From the IMG/VR virus record IMGVR_UViG_3300020186_000396, positions 36,669 to 100,668 of that record: 64,000 bases of DNA. One strand, 5' to 3'. This DNA comes from a virus. Positions 56,528 through 64,000 of the stretch are shown here, in pieces. How positions within the stretch are numbered: position 1 is the first letter of the stretch; every line of letters starts with the position of its first letter. The notes under the pieces were generated by a model. It was not told the DNA's origin, searched no databases, and was given only the letters and a program-made list of their open reading frames with translations. The translations under genes were made by a program, and so were the position numbers.

Positions 56528-57472
56528 ATGCCATCACCTTTTGAAGTAGAAATTGAAGAATCTGGGCCAGACAGCCAAGAAGTATCTGGCTATGATGAAC
56601 CAAGTTATGTACACATCGACGATGACGTAGTCGCTTATGATGGAGTTCCATCTGAGGCTGTCGTACTCGATGCCCATGACGTAGTAGAGCCACATGAACA
56701 TGGTGGACACGACGAGCATGAAGTATTCGTTGAAGGGGATGAAGAATATCACGATCCAGATCAAGAGTTCGAATTACCATTACTTCCAGGCTGTAAAGAT
56801 GGAGACGATGCCCTAGAGGTATCAGATCAAAACTCAGTAGAGATTGAAGAAGCCCCAAAGAAGGCACCTAAAAATAAGTGGGACATGCCCAATTTTCCTG
56901 GCCTAGAGCAGTGGATGATTGAATTAACTCGTCCAGGCAGTATTCCTTCTTACGGAAGAAATAAGGAAGACCTCCTAAAACTTCGCCTGGCTATTCGTCA
57001 CCTTGAACGGGTCGTTGAAATCTCTTCCAAAGAAGTAGAAAATGATACCGATCAAGTTCTCAACATCGATAAGATTTGTGGAATGATTGGGAAAATCGAA
57101 ACCGCCATCGATGCCATGAAAGAACTTGAGTCTAAGATGACTAATGAAAAGAAGAAGCGTAAAAAGTCAGCATCTCTTGTCGCTGAAGGTCAGAAAGCGG
57201 CTCATGTTGGTGGAATTATAGTAACGGTACCGTTGCTCATTTCCCGTGTAGCCCGTGTATGTATCAATGGCGCTGTTAGCGCCGGTCACGATATTGAAGT
57301 AATTTTTGAGAAACAAGCTAAGCAGTATGATCTTTCGGAGCGTGAATGCGCAGAAGTAATGCAGCTTCTTTCTGATATGGGGTACCCGCTTCGCAGTGAT
57401 CGTGGTTATTTGATTGACGAAAAACGCGATGATGATAAGGCAGCTGACTGGGCCAAAAATTTCAAAGGATAA
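56528..57472 (+). CDS. Hypothetical protein with acidic His-rich N-terminus, 314 aa
   Basis: Not recognised. The first 110 residues are Asp/Glu/His-rich (DAHDVVEPHEHGGHDEHEVF) and probably disordered. Residues about 140-215 are a coiled coil, and the C-terminal 80 (HVGGIIVTVPLLISRVARVC) may be a small folded domain with an Ile/Val-rich helix. A head-assembly or connector role is possible by position. Confidence 0.6.
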   Translation: MPSPFEVEIEESGPDSQEVSGYDEPSYVHIDDDVVAYDGVPSEAVVLDAHDVVEPHEHGGHDEHEVFVEGDEEYHDPDQEFELPLLPGCKDGDDALEVSDQNSVEIEEAPKKAPKNKWDMPNFPGLEQWMIELTRPGSIPSYGRNKEDLLKLRLAIRHLERVVEISSKEVENDTDQVLNIDKICGMIGKIETAIDAMKELESKMTNEKKKRKKSASLVAEGQKAAHVGGIIVTVPLLISRVARVCINGAVSAGHDIEVIFEKQAKQYDLSERECAEVMQLLSDMGYPLRSDRGYLIDEKRDDDKAADWAKNFKG

Positions 57473-57477
57473 AACCA

Positions 57478-58209
57478 ATGAGCAGAGATCGCAAAGGGAG
57501 TTTCTCCCGTGACAATTACACTTCAGATGAACAGGCACCTTCTCAACCAGATTGGTTTAAGGAGTATTCTGCTAATCTTGAAAAGCTAAGCGTTCAGCCT
57601 GCTCGCAAAGATCGGGATATGTTCAATCAGATTTCCGATATCCTTGGAACAAAGTCTCGTTATTCTTCGGTAGAAGAAGCCGTTACAGATATGCATAGTC
57701 GGACAGGTCTCGCTACGTATCTTCAGATGTGTGAAGCAGATAAAGCGGCTGTCATGTCTAATGAAAAATTAGCTTCAGATGAGACGACCGAAGTTACTGA
57801 AACGACAGATGTTCTACCTGAACAGCATGATAGTGAAATAGAAAAGGCTATCGATCCAAATTCTGATGAAAGTCATTTTCCACAACTGTTGAAAGACCAT
57901 CCAGAAATAGGTGAGTTCATCAAAAGTTTCGTTGGACCGAAGGGTCGCAGCGGATACATTCATGTACCCGCAGTTGTTGAGGCGATTCGAATCATGTTTA
58001 GAAATAAAGATTTCAGCTCCGATGAATTGGAAGACAAGCATCTTCGCAAGTTTATTAATGAAGAGATCATTAAAGAAAAAGCTAAACACAAAACCGACAC
58101 TGCAAAAGATAATAAACATTTAGGCGAGCTAGATGCCCCAGGCGATTCATCTTCTTCGAATTATGAAAACAATGACGCGTTTAGTATATTGATGCCCGCC
58201 AAATTATGA
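57478..58209 (+). CDS. Hypothetical protein, 243 aa
   Basis: Not recognised. Charged ends flank a helical core (ISDILGTKSRYSSVEEAVTD). The gene starts 5 nt after the previous stop and ends 12 nt before terminase, so it is probably expressed together with the packaging gene. It could be an accessory of the terminase or portal. Confidence 0.6.
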   Translation: MSRDRKGSFSRDNYTSDEQAPSQPDWFKEYSANLEKLSVQPARKDRDMFNQISDILGTKSRYSSVEEAVTDMHSRTGLATYLQMCEADKAAVMSNEKLASDETTEVTETTDVLPEQHDSEIEKAIDPNSDESHFPQLLKDHPEIGEFIKSFVGPKGRSGYIHVPAVVEAIRIMFRNKDFSSDELEDKHLRKFINEEIIKEKAKHKTDTAKDNKHLGELDAPGDSSSSNYENNDAFSILMPAKL

Positions 58210-58221
58210 AGGCGGTAACGC

Positions 58222-61134
58222 GTGAGTGCAGACTTATTTAATAAACTACGTTCGAATCTGCTTAGCTTAGACCCTGTCTATTTTTGTGAAAACTATCTAA
58301 CGCTTGAAGGAAAGCCGTTCCGTCTAACCAACAATGGCTATAAACCTTTTGCAGATATTTATCGATACATAGCAATCAAGGCACTAGAAAGAGACTCTAA
58401 GCCGGTAGTTATTATCAAGGGCCGCCAGGTCGGAGCCACTACGATGTGCTCGGCTTTGGAAATGTATTTCATGGGTTGTGGATTGTTCGGAAACACCGAC
58501 CGCCCAGCGATGAGAATCATTCACGCGTTCCCTCAATTGGACCTGGCATACGCCTATTCCAAAACCAAACTGAACCCGATGATTTCAGGTGCCCTTGCAC
58601 TTGAGCCAGCGAAAAAGGGACAGAAGTCACGCTCGTATATGCAGGCGTTACTTGATCCTACCAGCCCTGCAAACGACTCTCTTAACTTCAAACAATTCGT
58701 CGGTGGTAATCACCTTTGGATTGAGTCGACCGGAGAAACAGCAGACAGGCTCCGTGGACGTTCGGCAGACGTTATTTTTTATGACGAATGCTTAACGTAC
58801 GACACTTACATTGAAACTGTCGACGGTAAAATTGCGATAGGCAAGCTGGTGCAAAATTACGAGGCGGGCAAGTATGTTCCGCTCATCAAGACGTTTAACG
58901 AACAGCAGGAAAATTTTGAATACAAACAAGTTGTAAACGTATGGAGTAGAGGTGATCGAGACGTTCTACAAATTCAATGTGGAAAAAGAAAAGTTAAGTG
59001 CACGCCAAATCACCCGTTTTTAACGAATGACGGATGGAAACGCGCAGATGAATTGAGCGTCGGTAGTTTAATAAAAACATCTGTAGGCACTGATTTACAT
59101 AATAGAGCGCTAAACGACGACCAGTACCAAGTTGTTTTAGGGTCATTTTTGGGGGACGGGAACGTCTCTTCTTATAAAGACAAGCGTTCACGATTGCGCA
59201 TCATTCACGGAGAATCTCAAAAAGAGTATTGTGAGTGGAAAGCCTCTCTCTTTGGCCGCGATTGTGAAAGACTCGAAGAGAACGGTTTTAGTAAAAAACC
59301 AGCATACAGATTCGCGACGAAGAGTTTTGCGCTGCCGAAATCTTTCCCTAAGTCTAAAACAAACTGCCCGCAGTGGGTTCTTGATGATTTGGATGCACGA
59401 GGCATTGCCGTATGGTTTATGGACGATGGTAACGTAGTAAAAAAGTGGAACTCAGGAGTGGCGACGAGGCTATCTACGTGCTCTTTCGATCTAGATACGC
59501 AAGAGCGTATAGTAAGAAAATTTGCAACGCTAGGTATAGATTCGCATTACGCAAAGTACAACGGGTACACTTACATTCATTTTAATAAGGATGGCTCGAA
59601 TAAGTTATTCGATCTTATAAGTCCGTATATTCATAAATCGATGACATACAAAACGACTAATTCTAGTTGTAGCTATGTATGGAATACATCGTTCAAACAG
59701 TTCGGTTATGAAGTGGTAGATTCGATTTCTTCGATGTCTAAGCCGGAAAATGTTTACGATATTGAAGTAATAGACAATCACAATTTTATTGTAACACCAG
59801 GGCGTAAGAGCAAAAACGTTGGCGGATTAATCACCCATAATTGCCAAGACATTCCGAAACAAGCAATTGGAAACGCATCCAAGATCTTGGCGAAGGCTCG
59901 GTACGGTCGTAACGGAGAAGGCGTTCAAGTATTTTTCGGCACACCAAAGCAGCGTGGTTCCGAATTTTTCGATATGTGGCAGCAGTCATCGCAGCAGTAT
60001 TTCAATCTGCACTGCGAACAATGTGACAAGTACTATCCGCTGTATACGCCAGGTTCTGATCAATGGGAAGAGACTTGGGTTCATACCAATACAGTCCGCT
60101 GTCCATTCTGCAAACACGAGCAAGATAAGGTCCATGCTGCCGAGACTGGTAAGTGGGTCGCAACACGCGATCCCGATGAGTGTCCATTTATCGGATTTCA
60201 TATGAGCCAGTTGTTCATACCGGATTTCACAAAAGAGAAGATCATCTCTGAAAAACCAGAGAACTCATTGGTTAACAGCGAGCGTGCTTATCAAAATGAA
60301 GTTTTAGGAGAGTTCTTCAGCGGCGAAACTGGAATCATGAATCCAGAAGATGTCCGCGAGAAGTGTGGAGACATTGGTCGCAAATTCCGGGCACACATAG
60401 CACCCAATCAAGAACACGGAGTATTCATCGGTGTAGACATTGGACAGAAGAGTGACCTTGAACAGCTGGTCGACTCTAAGAAAAAGAAAGTACAGGGCCA
60501 AAGCTATAGTTGCGCTGTAGTTCTTAGTTTAGTAGGACCGAACCTTCTTCAAATAGAGTTCGCTAGAAAATTCAAGCACAACGACTTCGCTAGCAAGAAG
60601 GCCGAAGTAGAACATTTGATGCGCATGTATAGCGCTAACGTAACGGTATGCGATATCGGATTCTCCAACGATTTTTGTGAATTGATGCACAACGAACACG
60701 GAGAAAAATTCATAGCTTCGAATGCCGTTGCTAGAATTACAGACCATATCAAATACAACAAAGAGGTGTATCCTAAAACAATATACTTCGAACGAGATTA
60801 CTACATCGGCGAACTGTATGACCAAATGAAAAAGGGTCAAATACGATTCCCGTATGGAAGTTACGAGCTTATGAGTTGGCTGGTGCAGCATTGTACAAGC
60901 ATGGAAATCAAACCATCCATTTCTCGAACCGGAGAAGTAACGCCGCACTATGCAAAAGGAAGTCAACCGAACGACGGATTCATGGCACTGTTGAATGCCT
61001 ACATAGCTTATCGCTGGTATCAAACAAAGGGTTTCACAATAAAGAACCCATTACTTTTTAATAATCCGTTTGATAAGCATCGACCAAAGCAGAGGATTCC
61101 AGCGATCTTGGGCGTCGTCGGTAGAATGAAGTAA
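58222..61134 (+). CDS. Terminase large subunit with intein, 970 aa precursor
   Basis: The packaging ATPase motifs are KGRQVGATT (Walker A-like) near residues 67-75 and VIFYDE (Walker B) at 184-189. The nuclease domain begins GVFIGVDIGQKSD near residue 735, with later acidic residues in VCDIGF. An intein (residues 190-540) splits the Walker B DE from CQDIP; splicing gives a mature protein of 619 aa. The enzyme cuts concatemers and pumps DNA into the capsid. The start is a GTG at 58222 with GAAGGCGG upstream. The portal gene lies just downstream. Confidence 0.92.
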   Translation: MSADLFNKLRSNLLSLDPVYFCENYLTLEGKPFRLTNNGYKPFADIYRYIAIKALERDSKPVVIIKGRQVGATTMCSALEMYFMGCGLFGNTDRPAMRIIHAFPQLDLAYAYSKTKLNPMISGALALEPAKKGQKSRSYMQALLDPTSPANDSLNFKQFVGGNHLWIESTGETADRLRGRSADVIFYDECLTYDTYIETVDGKIAIGKLVQNYEAGKYVPLIKTFNEQQENFEYKQVVNVWSRGDRDVLQIQCGKRKVKCTPNHPFLTNDGWKRADELSVGSLIKTSVGTDLHNRALNDDQYQVVLGSFLGDGNVSSYKDKRSRLRIIHGESQKEYCEWKASLFGRDCERLEENGFSKKPAYRFATKSFALPKSFPKSKTNCPQWVLDDLDARGIAVWFMDDGNVVKKWNSGVATRLSTCSFDLDTQERIVRKFATLGIDSHYAKYNGYTYIHFNKDGSNKLFDLISPYIHKSMTYKTTNSSCSYVWNTSFKQFGYEVVDSISSMSKPENVYDIEVIDNHNFIVTPGRKSKNVGGLITHNCQDIPKQAIGNASKILAKARYGRNGEGVQVFFGTPKQRGSEFFDMWQQSSQQYFNLHCEQCDKYYPLYTPGSDQWEETWVHTNTVRCPFCKHEQDKVHAAETGKWVATRDPDECPFIGFHMSQLFIPDFTKEKIISEKPENSLVNSERAYQNEVLGEFFSGETGIMNPEDVREKCGDIGRKFRAHIAPNQEHGVFIGVDIGQKSDLEQLVDSKKKKVQGQSYSCAVVLSLVGPNLLQIEFARKFKHNDFASKKAEVEHLMRMYSANVTVCDIGFSNDFCELMHNEHGEKFIASNAVARITDHIKYNKEVYPKTIYFERDYYIGELYDQMKKGQIRFPYGSYELMSWLVQHCTSMEIKPSISRTGEVTPHYAKGSQPNDGFMALLNAYIAYRWYQTKGFTIKNPLLFNNPFDKHRPKQRIPAILGVVGRMK
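58789..59841 (+). other. Intein with LAGLIDADG-type homing endonuclease inside terminase
   Basis: The element is 351 residues, from Cys1 (CLTYDTYIETVDGKIAIGKL) to the terminal HN before Cys+1 (ITHN then CQDIP). Blocks A and B are present (VKCTPNHPFLT, with the TxxH-type segment). Two DOD endonuclease motifs appear, LGSFLGDGNVSSY and GIAVWFMDDGNV, and blocks F and G (YDIEVIDNHNFIV, GGLITHN). It is inserted directly after the Walker B acidic pair, a site where ATPase function depends on splicing. Confidence 0.95.
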
Positions 61135-61159
61135 TAAAATAGAATTTCTACGAGGTACT

Positions 61160-62362
61160 ATGCTTTCAAAACTTTCTAAAATACACCTGTTAAGGTTGAA
61201 AAGGCTTTTAAAGCAAGCTCGTCAGACTATTAATCCGTCTGCATATTTTAAACAAGCTACTGAGTTCCTTGAATTTTTCAAGCAGTTCACGGCCGCGGCC
61301 AGTCATGAATTCACTGCCGATTTGGTCAAGCTGGCTTCTGAGATGAATAGTTACGTTCAATATTTATCCGCAACGGTTTCGGCATTTGATCAACAAAATT
61401 GGAAAGATGCCCATAACGGATTCACACATAGCAATGCTGACAGCCAAAACATTCTTATGGACATCAATCGACTACATGCCGAAGACTCAGATTTATTTGC
61501 TTTTTCACAAGGCGGACGTGAAGTAAACCTTGCAGACTTCTTAAATAAAATCATTGATGAAGGAAGAACAATAATCTCTGAGAAATTCCAAACATTTTTC
61601 GAGGAGATTGAAAAGGCTAAGAAGCAGAACCCGAACGATTTCACTGAGCGTGAGTTGGGTGATGACGAGCCTGATGAGGAGCTTCTCACCGAGAACGAAC
61701 AAGAACAAGCAGAAATGGCTGAACAGCTTGGGTACGGCGGAGGAATGAGCCAGGACGAGATTGAGACTGATACTCATCAAAAGATAAAAGAGCGACATAT
61801 GAATCGCGTCAAAAGACAAAAGGCCGATCCTCTCAAAGTAACAAGAATGCGCTTTCTTGCTGAACGCAAGAAGAACAATCTTAACTCTGATATGACCGAC
61901 GCTCAGGTTATGGCTGAATACAATCAGTATCTTAAACTGTTTATTCAGGCTTTCAGAGCTGCTAAAGCTAAATGGGATAAGATTTATTACAACACCAAAA
62001 TCAAAGGTCTTCCAGTTTATAATCAAAAACTAGCTCAGAACGCCATTGATCATCAGCGTCGTAAAAATAGTTATTATGGCATTAGTGCTCTAAAGATGAC
62101 CCCAGAGGAACTTAAAATACTTCAAGCGACTTCGCCGGATGAGTATGCCCGCGTAATGCAAAGACGCGCAAATATGGCCAGAATAAAGTCTAATGACATT
62201 CAAATGTTCAATGTAATTGAAAGAGAAGCCGCCACTTATGAAAGAACGAAAGTTCGTACTTTAAATCATAGTAATAAGACAGAAGTCAAAACAAAACGAG
62301 TAATGGATAGAAACGAAAAGAAGTTCGAAGACCTTATGAAGAAGATGCGTTCGCAATTCTAA
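61160..62362 (+). CDS. Hypothetical protein between terminase and portal, 400 aa
   Basis: Not recognised. It is largely helical and charged, with a Lys/Arg-rich N-terminus (LHLLRLKRLLKQ-like), an acidic stretch near 170-205 (DDEPDEELLTENEQEQAEMA) and a basic C-terminus. Proteins in this position often take part in head assembly or in coupling portal and terminase. No motif supports a specific role. Confidence 0.65.
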   Translation: MLSKLSKIHLLRLKRLLKQARQTINPSAYFKQATEFLEFFKQFTAAASHEFTADLVKLASEMNSYVQYLSATVSAFDQQNWKDAHNGFTHSNADSQNILMDINRLHAEDSDLFAFSQGGREVNLADFLNKIIDEGRTIISEKFQTFFEEIEKAKKQNPNDFTERELGDDEPDEELLTENEQEQAEMAEQLGYGGGMSQDEIETDTHQKIKERHMNRVKRQKADPLKVTRMRFLAERKKNNLNSDMTDAQVMAEYNQYLKLFIQAFRAAKAKWDKIYYNTKIKGLPVYNQKLAQNAIDHQRRKNSYYGISALKMTPEELKILQATSPDEYARVMQRRANMARIKSNDIQMFNVIEREAATYERTKVRTLNHSNKTEVKTKRVMDRNEKKFEDLMKKMRSQF

Positions 62363-62385
62363 TAGAATCGGTATATGGAAGATAG

Positions 62386-64000
62386 ATGGCAAACCCTAAA
62401 AACAAGTCTCAAGCTCATATTACAAAGCGCGCCGTACCGCTCGTTTCGTCAACCATGGCAAAACAAGTATCGCAGTACCGCCGCGCTTCGTTAGAGGATG
62501 AGGTTAATGATGGTTTGTTTCGTGATGGTAACGGCCCAATTCCTGGTGGAACATCTAAACACGCACTTACTTCAGCGTCGAACGTAACGTTCTCTTCTAA
62601 GGCTCTTCGCAAGAATGCTACCGTATCCAGCGGGACTACGGGAAGCGGCTCACAATGGCGCGGAGGCTCCGGAGATGCCGCTCGTCAAGGACCAGAGGCT
62701 TACTCACCACTTTGGCTGAATTCCAATACCAGCCTTCCACGAGATAAGAATACAATTAATGCGTGGTGTCGAGCATTCTATGCTTTGAACCCAGTTGTAC
62801 ATAACGCGATCAATCTTCACAGCACTTATCCTATAGCTAAGTTGAACATTAGATGTCCAGATAAACGCGTCGAACAATTCTTCAATGAGATGATTGAAGA
62901 AACCGATTTGATGAACGTATGTGTTCAAATGGCTCAAGAGTTTTGGCTTCTAGGAGAAGCCATTGTATATGGTGAGCTTGATGATCGCAATCTGCGCTGG
63001 GGCCGATTTTTAATTCAGAACCCCGACTACATTGATATCAAACCATCGGTAATGTCAGCTGAGCCTACAATCATGCTTAGACCAGATGCTAATCTCAAAC
63101 GCATCGTTAATTCTAATAGGTCTTCTGACCTTGAGCAAAAGCGCCAGCTCGGTCCACATATCATCGATTACGTAAAACGCGGACAAAACATTCCGCTCGA
63201 TAACTTCTACGTATCGCACCTGTCTCGTAAGATCAATCCGTACGACGTACGTGGAACCGGATTACCAGTAAACATTTTCCGCCAGCTTATGCTTTTTGAT
63301 AAACTTCGAGAATCAAAATTCGCTCAGGCTGACAACATGATTAACCCTTTGACTTTGGTTAAAGTCGGTTCTGCCGATTATAAGCCAGGTCCAGCAGATT
63401 TGGAAACGTGGAGAAATATCTTCGAAGAAGCGCAGTACGATAAGGATTTCAAAATCTTTACCCACGAAGCCGTGACGGTCGAACGAGTTGGTGCTGGTGG
63501 CGGAATATACGATATCTCTGGAGATATTACCCAACTTCTAAAAGAAATATATATCGGATTAATGGTGCCGCAGGTTCTAATGGATGGCGGAGCAGATACG
63601 ACGTACGCAAACGGCGGCGTTGCTCTTGACGTTCTTCGTCAGCGTTACATGCAATTCAGAAATATGATCTCGGCATGGTTGAAGAGAAAGGTCTTCGCGC
63701 CAATATCTAAGCTGAACGATTTCTATACGTGGCACGAAAAAACAAAGCAACTGATCGTTCCTGAGGTTGACTGGAACCACATGTCTTTGTTCGACGCCGG
63801 AGATTACATTCAAAAGCTTGCAGAAATGACGCAAGACCCAGCCGCGAAGCGCGTTTCGCTACAAACGTTGTACCGTTCTCTTGGATTGGAATACGAAGAA
63901 GAAGTTCGTAAGATGCGCCGTGAAGATATTCAAACAACCATTCGTGAAAAAGAATTGGCAAGTCTTAAGCAGATGCCACTCAACGAGCTTCGTACAATCA
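62386..64000 (+). CDS. Portal protein, N-terminal part (3' end outside window)
   Basis: The frame is open from the ATG at 62386 to the right edge. After a Ser/Gly-rich N-terminus of about 100 residues comes NPVVHNAINLHSTYPIAKL, FWLLGEAIVYGELDD, and later FYVSHLSRKINPYDVRGTG and LLKEIYIGLMVPQVLMDGGA. These follow the order of phage portal cores: wing domain, stem, crown. The portal ring joins head and tail and is the docking site for the terminase encoded upstream. TATATGGAAGATAG precedes the ATG. At least 538 residues are present. Confidence 0.8.
   Translation, partial: MANPKNKSQAHITKRAVPLVSSTMAKQVSQYRRASLEDEVNDGLFRDGNGPIPGGTSKHALTSASNVTFSSKALRKNATVSSGTTGSGSQWRGGSGDAARQGPEAYSPLWLNSNTSLPRDKNTINAWCRAFYALNPVVHNAINLHSTYPIAKLNIRCPDKRVEQFFNEMIEETDLMNVCVQMAQEFWLLGEAIVYGELDDRNLRWGRFLIQNPDYIDIKPSVMSAEPTIMLRPDANLKRIVNSNRSSDLEQKRQLGPHIIDYVKRGQNIPLDNFYVSHLSRKINPYDVRGTGLPVNIFRQLMLFDKLRESKFAQADNMINPLTLVKVGSADYKPGPADLETWRNIFEEAQYDKDFKIFTHEAVTVERVGAGGGIYDISGDITQLLKEIYIGLMVPQVLMDGGADTTYANGGVALDVLRQRYMQFRNMISAWLKRKVFAPISKLNDFYTWHEKTKQLIVPEVDWNHMSLFDAGDYIQKLAEMTQDPAAKRVSLQTLYRSLGLEYEEEVRKMRREDIQTTIREKELASLKQMPLNELRTI

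Noticed and set aside
60529-61023. 164-residue minus-strand frame opposite the terminase nuclease domain
   Set aside because: The + strand terminase is certain here, and the antisense frame shows no ribosome site or recognisable domain.

Overview
The window is a stretch of a large tailed double-stranded DNA phage (jumbo or huge phage class). The virion genes are a terminase large subunit interrupted by an intein, a portal protein running off the right edge, and a block of structural-type proteins. The rest is a dense set of short genes, mostly on the + strand, commonly overlapping as ATGA or TAATG. Among them are a bacterial-type DNA polymerase III alpha subunit, recombination genes of T4 type (UvsX/RecA, gp46/47, gp32-like SSB, RuvC) and many proteins normally made by the host. 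Shine-Dalgarno sequences are used (GGAG or AAGGAG before many starts). A lipobox lipoprotein and an exported metalloprotease favour a Gram-negative host, but the host cannot be named from this sequence.

Layout. 1-7.3 kb: end of a glycosyltransferase, an HNH protein, a Thg1-like 3'-5' polymerase, a lysozyme-like hydrolase, tRNA-Arg(UCU), a lipoprotein, nucleotide-sugar genes (RmlA-like and a UER1/RmlD-like reductase) and an exported HExxH protease. 7.3-8.4 kb: a minus-strand pair with a Dps-like ferritin. 8.4-8.85 kb: a structured non-coding gap ending in a terminator. 8.85-13.5 kb: a compact operon with two HU/IHF-like proteins, a DksA-like zinc finger and two tandem ClpP paralogues, the first lacking the whole catalytic triad. 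13.9-24.6 kb: FtsK-like ATPase, zinc-ribbon proteins, topoisomerase IA, a bS21 ribosomal protein homologue, an MT-A70 methyltransferase and an HNH endonuclease. 24.6-34.9 kb: a 28-residue Lys/Ala/Pro peptide gene with its own terminator, peptide deformylase with a SEC-C tail, primase zinc domain, SbcD/SbcC, dNMP kinase, 2H phosphoesterase, a Chb/Hex-domain protein and a RecB/Cas4-like nuclease. 34.9-41 kb: trigger factor, FtsH-type M41 peptidase and DNA polymerase III alpha. 41-49.2 kb: UvsX/RecA, SSB, RuvC, DnaJ, a PD-(D/E)XK candidate, primase TOPRIM half and a sigma-region-4-like protein. 49.3-64 kb: the virion and packaging block, with a CCA-enzyme-like nucleotidyltransferase inside it.

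How the genes fit together. Replication and recombination look self-sufficient: replicase, split primase, SSB, RecA-like protein, Mre11/Rad50-like nuclease, resolvase and topoisomerase. A second group points at the host ribosome and at protein quality control: bS21, deformylase-SEC-C, trigger factor, DnaJ, ClpP pair, M41 peptidase and DksA. A third group suggests tRNA maintenance: tRNA-Arg, Thg1-like, CCA-type nucleotidyltransferase and 2H phosphoesterase.

The most unusual signal outside ordinary genes is a dispersed family of fragments of one IS200/IS605-type element at 7.1, 13.7, 24.8, 33.7 and 52.8 kb. They keep the palindromic left end, or the right end with the last codons of TnpB, but no intact TnpB. 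All four copies with a left end follow the tetranucleotide TTAT. They could be non-autonomous elements or TnpB-guide-RNA-like (omega RNA) loci. Two HNH endonuclease remnants and the terminase intein add to the mobile DNA load.
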